6,405 nt of DNA from Pseudomonas sp. Lineage in GTDB: Bacteria; Pseudomonadota; Gammaproteobacteria; Pseudomonadales; Pseudomonadaceae. Shown piece by piece: positions 1 through 4,712 of this stretch. The notes beneath the pieces are model-generated. The model was not told the DNA's origin. It was given only the letters and a program-made list of their open reading frames with translations, and ran no database searches. Each line of letters begins with the position of its first letter. The first letter of the stretch is position 1. The translations under genes and the position numbers were made by a program. The DNA lies in the NCBI GenBank assembly GCA_003488145.1, contig DNMQ01000362.1:1-6405 (forward strand). Reading direction: 5' to 3'.

Positions 1-161
1 GAGGCGCCGGCCGACAGCGCAGTGACGAAGCTGCCGAGGCTGCGACCGCCGAGGATGTAGTCGTCGAAGTTCTTGGTGGCGCGGTAAGCAACGAAGCCGA
101 TCAGGATCATCGCCGCGATGTAGATCAGAAAGGTGATCAGCGTGGGTGTACTGATGCTCAT
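1..161 (-). CDS. putP: Sodium/proline symporter PutP, N-terminal fragment
   Basis: This is the start of the inner-membrane Na+/proline symporter of the solute:sodium symporter (SSS) family, which imports proline for catabolism. Only 53 codons plus two bases are present; the rest lies off the left edge. The translation begins MSISTPTLITFLIYIAAM, with a hydrophobic first membrane segment at about residues 7-26. It then reads YRATKNFDDYILGGRSLG and VTALSAGA, which matches my memory of the E. coli PutP N-terminus almost residue for residue. The Na+-binding Asp that follows SAGAS in the family falls just outside the window. The start is the ATG at 161, with a GAGGGA ribosome-binding site 5 nt upstream. 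The gene lies 245 bp downstream of putA on the same strand, the putAP order of Pseudomonas. The identification is firm; completeness cannot be judged. Confidence 0.95.
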   Translation of the reverse strand, partial: MSISTPTLITFLIYIAAMILIGFVAYRATKNFDDYILGGRSLGSFVTALSAGA

Positions 162-166
162 GTGTG

Positions 167-172
167 TCCCTC
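167..172 (-). promoter_or_regulatory. putP ribosome-binding site
   Basis: Read on the minus strand, GAGGGA lies 5 nt before the putP ATG at 161. It supports that start codon. An AACAACAA tract lies 5 nt further upstream, so a protein bound there could block ribosome access. Confidence 0.75.
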
Positions 173-177
173 GTTAG

Positions 178-185
178 TTGTTGTT
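178..185 (-). promoter_or_regulatory. Candidate Hfq/Crc motif in the putP leader
   Basis: The putP messenger would carry AACAACAA here, an exact match to AANAANAA, the catabolite-activity motif bound by Hfq with Crc in Pseudomonas. It sits 5 nt upstream of the GAGGGA ribosome-binding site and about 16 nt before the start codon, where such motifs block translation. Proline uptake is the kind of secondary-substrate function that Crc represses. The motif and its position are seen in the sequence; the repression is inferred. Confidence 0.55.
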
Positions 186-274
186 CGGCGCAACGCGAGC
201 GGACCCACGCCGCACCTTGGCAGAGGGCGATAGCGAAAAGGCCATCACCTGTGACAGACCCAACCCGGGCCCGT

Positions 275-301
275 CAGTGGCGGAAGAGCGTCCGCCAACT
301 G
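275..301 (-). repeat. Inverted repeat (hairpin) in the putA-putP gap
   Basis: TGGCGGA (278-284) pairs with TCCGCCA (291-297) around a 6-nt loop. Three more pairs (275-277 with 299-301) can form if base 298 is bulged. The minus-strand transcript has no U-run after it, so it is not a standard intrinsic terminator. It may stabilise or separate the putA and putP messages. Confidence 0.5.
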
Positions 302-306
302 TCCAA

Positions 307-314
307 TTGTTGTT
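307..314 (-). promoter_or_regulatory. Second candidate Hfq/Crc motif between putA and putP
   Basis: A second exact AACAACAA occurs in the putAP transcript, about 130 nt upstream of the one in the putP leader. It lies in a longer A/C-rich single-stranded-looking stretch just 3' (on the minus strand) of the GC-rich hairpin at 320-339. It is far from either start codon, so it would not block initiation directly. It could add Hfq binding or be chance. Confidence 0.35.
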
Positions 315-319
315 GTGTT

Positions 320-339
320 CCGGCCGCCTGAGCGGCCGG
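320..339 (-). repeat. Strong GC hairpin in the putA-putP gap
   Basis: CCGGCCGC (320-327) and GCGGCCGG (332-339) form a perfect 8-bp all-GC stem closed by a CTGA loop, extendable by a T·G and a T-A pair. In the minus-strand transcript it is followed by an A/C-rich stretch rather than U residues, so termination by the usual mechanism is unlikely. It sits about 70 nt after the putA stop and could protect the putA 3' end or lower putP expression relative to putA. Confidence 0.6.
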
Positions 340-361
340 GAGGTTTAGCGTGATGCGCCAG

Positions 362-403
362 GTGAATGACCAAGGCCATTCACTCGGTGGTACAGCGTGA
401 ATG
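362..403 (-). repeat. Three-copy 7-mer able to form alternative hairpins
   Basis: GTGAATG occurs at 362-368 and 397-403, and its complement CATTCAC at 377-383. The middle copy can pair with either outer copy (8-nt loop or 13-nt loop) but not both. The set starts 4 bp past the putA stop codon at 407-409. No U-run follows either stem. Confidence 0.45.
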
Positions 404-406
404 TGT

Positions 407-3400
407 TCAGTCGTCTCCGAGCGACAGCAGCGAGGCATTGCCGCCCACCGCTGTGGTGTTGGTGGAGGTGGTGCGCTCGTTGGCGAAGCGCAGCACATAG
501 CTGGGGCCGCCCGCCTTCGGACCGGTGCCGGACAGGCCACAGCCGCCGAACGGCTGCACGCCGACCACGGCACCGATCTGGTTGCGGTTGACGTAGAGGT
601 TGCCGACCCGCGCCAGTTGCTCGATGCGTTCGGCGGTTTCCTCGTTGCGGCTGTGTACGCCGAGGGTCAGGCCGTAGCCGGTGGCGTTGATCGCCGCGAC
701 GACCTTTTCCAGGTCCGCCGCGTCGTAACGCACCACGTGCAGCACCGGGCCGAACTGCTCCTTCTTGAGCTGGTGAATACCGTCGATCTCGAAGGCCACC
801 GGCGCCACGAAATGACCGTTCAGGCCAGCCGGCAATGTCGCTTCGGCGATCAGGCGCCCTTCGCTCTTGAGCTGCTGGATATGCGCCAGCAGGCCCTCGC
901 GGGCTTCCTGGTCGATCACCGGGCCGATGTCGTTCTCGCGCAGATGGGTCGGGCCGACGTTCAGCTCGGCCATGGCGCCCTTTAACAACTCGATCACCCG
1001 GTCAGCGATATCACGCTGCACGTAGAGCACACGCAACGCCGAGCAACGCTGGCCGGCGCTGGTGAAGGCGGAGCCGACGGCATCCTTGATCACCTGCTCG
1101 GGCAGCGCCGTGGAATCGACGATCATCGCGTTTTGCCCACCGGTCTCGGCGATCAGCGTGGCGATCGGGCCTTCCTTCTCGGCCAGTTGGCGGTTGATGA
1201 TGCGCGCCGTGTCAGTCGAACCGGTGAAGCACACGCCGACCACCCGCGGATCGCGACAGAACACGCCGCCCAGGGTAGCGCCATCGCCTGGCAGGAAGGC
1301 GATCGCTTCCTTCGGCAATCCGGCTTCGAACATCAGTTCAAGCGCACGCGCAGCGATCAGGCTGGTCTGCTCGGCCGGCTTGGCCAGCACGGTGTTGCCG
1401 GCCACCAGTGCCGCGGTGATCTGGCCGAGGTAGATCGCCAGCGGGAAGTTCCACGGGCTGACGCAGACGAACACGCCGCGGCCTTCATGGAACAGCTCGT
1501 TACGCTCGCCGGTCGGGCCTTTCAACTCTTCGCGACCGAGCTTCTGCCGCGCCTGCTGTGCGTAGTAACGGCAGAAATCCACCGCCTCGCGTACTTCGTC
1601 GATACCGTCCTGCAGCGACTTGCCGGCTTCCACGGTGCACAGCGCCATCAGCTCGGCGCGGTGCTGCTCCAGCAGATCGCCGAGGCGCTCCAGCACGGCG
1701 GCACGGGTCTCCACCGGCGTGGCATTCCAGGTCGGCCAGTAAGCCGCCAGGCGATCGACGGCCTGGCGCGCCTGCTCGGCGCTGGCGAACTGGGCCTGGC
1801 CGACGACCTTGTTCAGGTCATAGGGGCAGCGCACGTCGGACGGCGTTCCGGCGAGCCTCTGCCCGCTGATGACCGGCGCAGCCTGCCACTGGCGCTCGAG
1901 GAAAGGTTGGTAGGCGCTGGCCAGGTCGTTCCATTGGTTCTGGATATTCATGTTGATCCCTTGGGAGTTCTTGCGATTGCCGAACAGCGCCGGCGGCAGC
2001 GGAATGCGGGGGTTGCCCGGTGCGGCGAATCTGCGCAGCTGGCTCACCGGGTGATCGATCAGCGATTCGACCGGTACGCGCGGGTCGACCAGCTGGTGGA
2101 CGAACGACGAATTGGCACCGTTCTCCAGCAGGCGACGCACCAGATAGGGCAGCAGGTCCTTGTGCGCGCCGACCGGGGCGTAGATGCGTACGTTGCGGGC
2201 GTACTTCTCGATCACCGTGTCGTACAGCGCATCGCCCATGCCGTGCAGGCGCTGGAACTCGAACTCGCGCGGCTGTGAGATTTCCTCGGCCATGGCCAGG
2301 ATGCAGCTGACGGTGTGCGCGTTGTGGCTGGCGAACTGCGGGTAGATCACCCCGCGGGTGTGCTCGGACAACAGGTAGCGCGCGCAGGCGAGGTACGAGG
2401 TGTCGGTGCCTTCCTTGCGCGTGTAGACGGGGTAGCCGTCCAGGCCCTGGACCTGGCACTGCTTGATCTCACTGTCCCAGTAGGCGCCCTTTACCAGCCG
2501 CAGCGGAATGCGTTCGCCAAGCTCACGACCGAGCAGCGTCAGCCAGACCAGCACCGGCAGGCAGCGTTTGGAATAAGCCTGGATGACCAGGCCAAACTCA
2601 CCCCAGCCGGCGATAGCCGGTTCGCGCAGGAGCTTTTCGTACAGTTCCAGCGACAGCTCGAGGCGGTCGGCCTCCTCGGCATCGATGGTGATCCCGACAT
2701 TGCGCTGACGCGCCAGCACGGCCAGTTCGCGCACACTGGCGAACAGCTCGGTGAGCACGCGCTCGCGCTGGGCGACTTCGTAACGTGGATGCAGCGCCGA
2801 CAACTTGATCGACACGGACGGACGCGGGCCCTTGCCGACCTGCGGCTCGGCGCCGACGGTCTCCACGGCCTGACGGTAGTCAGCCATGTACTTGGCGGCG
2901 TCCTCGGCAGTCAGCGCCGCTTCACCGAGCATGTCGAAGGAATAGCTGTAGCCCTTCTCGCGCTCGGGACGGCCGTTCTTCAGCGCTTCGGCGATGGTGC
3001 GGCCAAGCACGAACTGCTTGCCCATCAGCTTCATCGCCTGGTTCATCGCGCTGCGGATCACCGGCTCGCCGGAGCGCTTGAGCAGACGACCGATGACGTT
3101 CTTCGGACGGCCATCGGCAGTTTCCGGATCGACCACCTTGCCGGTCATCACCAGCCCCCAGGCGGCGAAATTGACCAGCACGTTGTCGCTCTGGCCGAGG
3201 TGGCGTTCCCATTCGGCGGCGTTGAGCTTGTCGCGAATCAGCGCGTCAGCCGTGGCGGCATCCGGCACCCGCAGCAGCGCTTCGGCCAGGCACATCAGCA
3301 TCAGCCCTTCCTGGGTGTCCAGGCTGTACTGGCGCAGCAGTGCGTCGAGGGTGTCGACGGCATTGTCACGCCCGCGCACCGCCTCGAGCAGGCTGCGCGC

Positions 3401-3568
3401 GCGCTCGCGAATGGCGGCAATGCCCGCCTCGCCGGGGTCGGCAAGCTGCAGCAGTTCGGTGAGATATAGCGCCTCGTCAACGGCGTAGTTGGCGCTGATG
3501 GCGGGAAAGAATTCTGCGGCTTTCTGGTTGGCGAAGGCGCCATCCAGCACGTGACCGGCCTTGAACAT
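407..3568 (-). CDS. putA: Bifunctional proline dehydrogenase / L-glutamate gamma-semialdehyde dehydrogenase PutA
   Basis: PutA converts proline to glutamate in two steps: FAD-dependent proline dehydrogenase (PRODH) feeds electrons to the quinone pool, and NAD+-dependent semialdehyde (P5C) dehydrogenase acts on the channelled product. The 1053-aa protein has an N-terminal PRODH barrel, roughly residues 60-515. Its active-site residues by alignment from memory with E. coli PutA are K255 (SIKLSALH), D296 (IDAEEADR), Y463 and R478/R479 (VRRLLENGANSSF). A linker (LPPALFGNRKNSQG) leads to the aldehyde dehydrogenase domain, about 545-1030, with N707 (PWNFPLAIYLGQ), general base E808 (ETGGQN) and nucleophile C842 (SAGQRCSALR). 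The 34-residue E-C spacing equals that of E. coli. The tail TNTTAVGGNASLLSL resembles the conserved C-terminal motif of PutAs. There is no N-terminal ribbon-helix-helix domain and no extra C-terminal domain, so this is a minimal type-A, non-DNA-binding PutA of the P. aeruginosa kind (about 1060 aa). The ATG at 3568 has AGAGGAG 6 nt upstream. No frameshift is seen. Confidence 0.97.
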   Translation of the reverse strand: MFKAGHVLDGAFANQKAAEFFPAISANYAVDEALYLTELLQLADPGEAGIAAIRERARSLLEAVRGRDNAVDTLDALLRQYSLDTQEGLMLMCLAEALLRVPDAATADALIRDKLNAAEWERHLGQSDNVLVNFAAWGLVMTGKVVDPETADGRPKNVIGRLLKRSGEPVIRSAMNQAMKLMGKQFVLGRTIAEALKNGRPEREKGYSYSFDMLGEAALTAEDAAKYMADYRQAVETVGAEPQVGKGPRPSVSIKLSALHPRYEVAQRERVLTELFASVRELAVLARQRNVGITIDAEEADRLELSLELYEKLLREPAIAGWGEFGLVIQAYSKRCLPVLVWLTLLGRELGERIPLRLVKGAYWDSEIKQCQVQGLDGYPVYTRKEGTDTSYLACARYLLSEHTRGVIYPQFASHNAHTVSCILAMAEEISQPREFEFQRLHGMGDALYDTVIEKYARNVRIYAPVGAHKDLLPYLVRRLLENGANSSFVHQLVDPRVPVESLIDHPVSQLRRFAAPGNPRIPLPPALFGNRKNSQGINMNIQNQWNDLASAYQPFLERQWQAAPVISGQRLAGTPSDVRCPYDLNKVVGQAQFASAEQARQAVDRLAAYWPTWNATPVETRAAVLERLGDLLEQHRAELMALCTVEAGKSLQDGIDEVREAVDFCRYYAQQARQKLGREELKGPTGERNELFHEGRGVFVCVSPWNFPLAIYLGQITAALVAGNTVLAKPAEQTSLIAARALELMFEAGLPKEAIAFLPGDGATLGGVFCRDPRVVGVCFTGSTDTARIINRQLAEKEGPIATLIAETGGQNAMIVDSTALPEQVIKDAVGSAFTSAGQRCSALRVLYVQRDIADRVIELLKGAMAELNVGPTHLRENDIGPVIDQEAREGLLAHIQQLKSEGRLIAEATLPAGLNGHFVAPVAFEIDGIHQLKKEQFGPVLHVVRYDAADLEKVVAAINATGYGLTLGVHSRNEETAERIEQLARVGNLYVNRNQIGAVVGVQPFGGCGLSGTGPKAGGPSYVLRFANERTTSTNTTAVGGNASLLSLGDD

Positions 3569-3574
3569 GCGCCG

Positions 3575-3581
3575 CTCCTCT
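3575..3581 (-). promoter_or_regulatory. putA ribosome-binding site
   Basis: On the minus strand, AGAGGAG ends 6 nt before the ATG at 3568. It is the strongest Shine-Dalgarno sequence in the window and fixes the putA start. Confidence 0.85.
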
Positions 3582-3595
3582 TGTGATGGTGTCTG

Positions 3596-3601
3596 CTTAT
3601 A
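3596..3601 (-). promoter_or_regulatory. Possible putA -10 element (weak candidate)
   Basis: Read on the minus strand, TATAAG matches the sigma-70 -10 consensus at five of six positions and would start a transcript with a leader of about 20 nt. No acceptable -35 lies 16-18 bp upstream. An alternative -10 (TACATT, 3663-3668) better fits the distance from the repeats at 3697-3730 expected of an AraC-type activator. I cannot choose between them. Confidence 0.25.
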
Positions 3602-3696
3602 GGTCTAGTCCACGGCCAGGCTGTTGGTGCAGCACAAGACAATGAGCCAGGTCGGGACACGGAATGTATGGGCAGCGTGACGCGTCGTTCTTGCGC

Positions 3697-3730
3697 AAAA
3701 CTACGGAAGTTTTACGAAAAACTCCGGAAG
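3697..3730 (-). promoter_or_regulatory. Candidate PruR operator: 13-bp direct repeats with 21-bp period
   Basis: On the plus strand AAAACTACGGAAG (3697-3709) recurs as AAAACTCCGGAAG (3718-3730), identical at 12 of 13 bases. The copies start exactly 21 bp apart, two helical turns, on the same face of the DNA. Two direct half-sites at about 21 bp are the hallmark of AraC/XylS activator sites (for example araI1-I2). The repeats lie between pruR and putA, about 130-160 bp upstream of the putA ATG, leaving room for an activator-dependent promoter at about 3663-3691. The proximal copy also overlaps a small inverted repeat, AAAACT-N5-AGTTTT (3697-3713). The repeat is plain in the sequence; assignment to PruR is inferred from position and geometry. 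Confidence 0.6.
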
Positions 3731-3831
3731 CCGGGTGCGGAAATGCGACGGTAATAAAAACGCACCAGCATGGCGCAGGAATCTGCGCGTGACAGCTGAA
3801 GAGCCCGAAAACAGGGCAATCAGGAGAAAGC

Positions 3832-4587
3832 TCAGGAGTCGGACTTGCGCAATCCGCGAGGGGTCAGACCGAGGTAGCGGCGGGTCGCCGTGGTCAATGC
3901 GCTCTGGCTGGAGAAACCGCACTCCTCGGCAATCCGCACCAGTGGCAGCGGCGTTTCGCGCAGCAGGCGTGCGGCACGATCGAGGCGGGTCTTGAGCAGG
4001 TACTGGTGCGGCGTGAGGCCGACGCAATCCTTGAACTGGGCGTGGAAGTGGCTGGGGCTGAGGCAGACCACCTGGGCCAACTCGGCGACCGTGATGCGTC
4101 GCGCCAGGTTGTCCTGAATATGGCTGTCCAGTCGCTGCAGATCGAGCGGTCCGGCCGGGCGCTGAACTGACTCGCCGAACAGTCGCAGGTGCAGTGCCCG
4201 CAACAGCACGCCGCCCAGCGCCCGGGCCAGCAGCGGATCGCTGCCGTAGCGCGCCAGCTCGGCACCGGCGTAGGCCAGCAGGTTCTGGAAATCGGCATCC
4301 AGCGCCGGATAGCGTGGCGCTTCGAACAGCCGGGCCAGCAGCTCGGGGTCCTCGGTGACGACATCCTGCTCGTCGAGATCGATGATCAGCATGCGGTTGT
4401 CGCCCATGCCGGCGAAGCCGTGATCGGCATCGCCCGGCACCAGACAGGCGCGCATCCGGCAGACTTCGCCACCGGAGCCATTGACCTCGAATTCCGCGCG
4501 CCCAGAAAGCGACATCACCAACTGGTGATAGTCGTGGGCGTGCTGGTGAGTCTGGTCATCCAGGCGAAGCAGACGGGCGTTGAGCAT
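3832..4587 (-). CDS. pruR: AraC/XylS-family transcriptional regulator, probable PruR activator of putAP
   Basis: A 251-aa regulator in AraC layout. The N-terminal ligand domain (about 1-135) is cupin-like and begins with a His cluster, HQHAHDYHQL (14-23). The C-terminal AraC DNA-binding domain (about 148-246) has a first helix-turn-helix at about 166-187 (TVAELAQVVCLSPSHFHAQF) and a second at about 215-239 (LVRIAEECGFSSQSALTTAT), ending in the family signature GLTPRGLR. In the second helix the usual aromatic residues of the S-x-F-x-x-x-F pattern are replaced by L and T. In P. aeruginosa the AraC-type regulator PruR activates putAP from this neighbourhood, so the same role is inferred. I chose the ATG at 4587 because AGGTG lies 6 nt upstream and the cupin starts there. 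An ATG at 4629 (14 codons longer) is possible. A GTG at 4692 (286 aa) has no ribosome-binding site and overlaps the divergent promoter. The stop is 263 bp from the putA start. Confidence 0.85.
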   Translation of the reverse strand: MLNARLLRLDDQTHQHAHDYHQLVMSLSGRAEFEVNGSGGEVCRMRACLVPGDADHGFAGMGDNRMLIIDLDEQDVVTEDPELLARLFEAPRYPALDADFQNLLAYAGAELARYGSDPLLARALGGVLLRALHLRLFGESVQRPAGPLDLQRLDSHIQDNLARRITVAELAQVVCLSPSHFHAQFKDCVGLTPHQYLLKTRLDRAARLLRETPLPLVRIAEECGFSSQSALTTATRRYLGLTPRGLRKSDS

Positions 4588-4655
4588 GATGGGCACCTGT
4601 GCGTGCAAGCACTGTACCGAAGCCTGCATGAAGTGCCCACCCCCATGCGACGGGA

Positions 4656-4683
4656 TTGAAATCATCCGGGCCACCACCCATCT
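4656..4683 (+). promoter_or_regulatory. Candidate RpoH (sigma-32) heat-shock promoter for the Lon-family gene
   Basis: TTGAAA (4656-4661) is followed 15 bp later by CCCATCT (4677-4683). This fits the RpoH consensus, TTGAAA with CCCCATnT after about 13-14 bp when counted to ACCCAT at 4676. The predicted transcript would start at about 4690, leaving a leader of about 22 nt before the ATG at 4713. No comparable sigma-70 -10 is seen in this gap. Lon-type proteases are classic RpoH targets, which supports the assignment. Confidence 0.6.
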
Positions 4684-4712
4684 AAGGTGCACGTATTCGC
4701 AACGGGTGCCGC

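Noticed and set aside
401..985. 194-aa plus-strand frame antisense to the putA 3' end
   Set aside because: It is composition-driven antisense sequence over the conserved aldehyde dehydrogenase domain, with no family resemblance.
1133..3469. Two long plus-strand open frames (381 aa at 1133-2278 and 384 aa at 2315-3469) antisense to putA
   Set aside because: They lie opposite a clearly real, intact putA. Long antisense frames are expected in GC-rich codon-biased genes, and the translations show no recognisable domain.
3620..3645. Possible sigma-54 promoter (TGGCTC...TTGTGC) upstream of putA
   Set aside because: The distance between the GG and GC elements is 13 bp instead of the required 10, so it does not fit.
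3804..3817. GCCC/GGGC hairpin just after the pruR stop as a terminator
   Set aside because: It has only 4 bp of stem and no U-run follows on the minus strand, too weak to call.
3808..3820. Possible third copy of the putA upstream repeat (AAAACAGGGCAAT)
   Set aside because: Only about 8 of 13 positions match, and it lies 90 bp from the nearest copy, not a clean helical spacing. Treated as chance.
4189..4659. 156-aa plus-strand frame opposite pruR
   Set aside because: It mirrors the pruR coding sequence, lacks a convincing ribosome-binding site and resembles no known protein.
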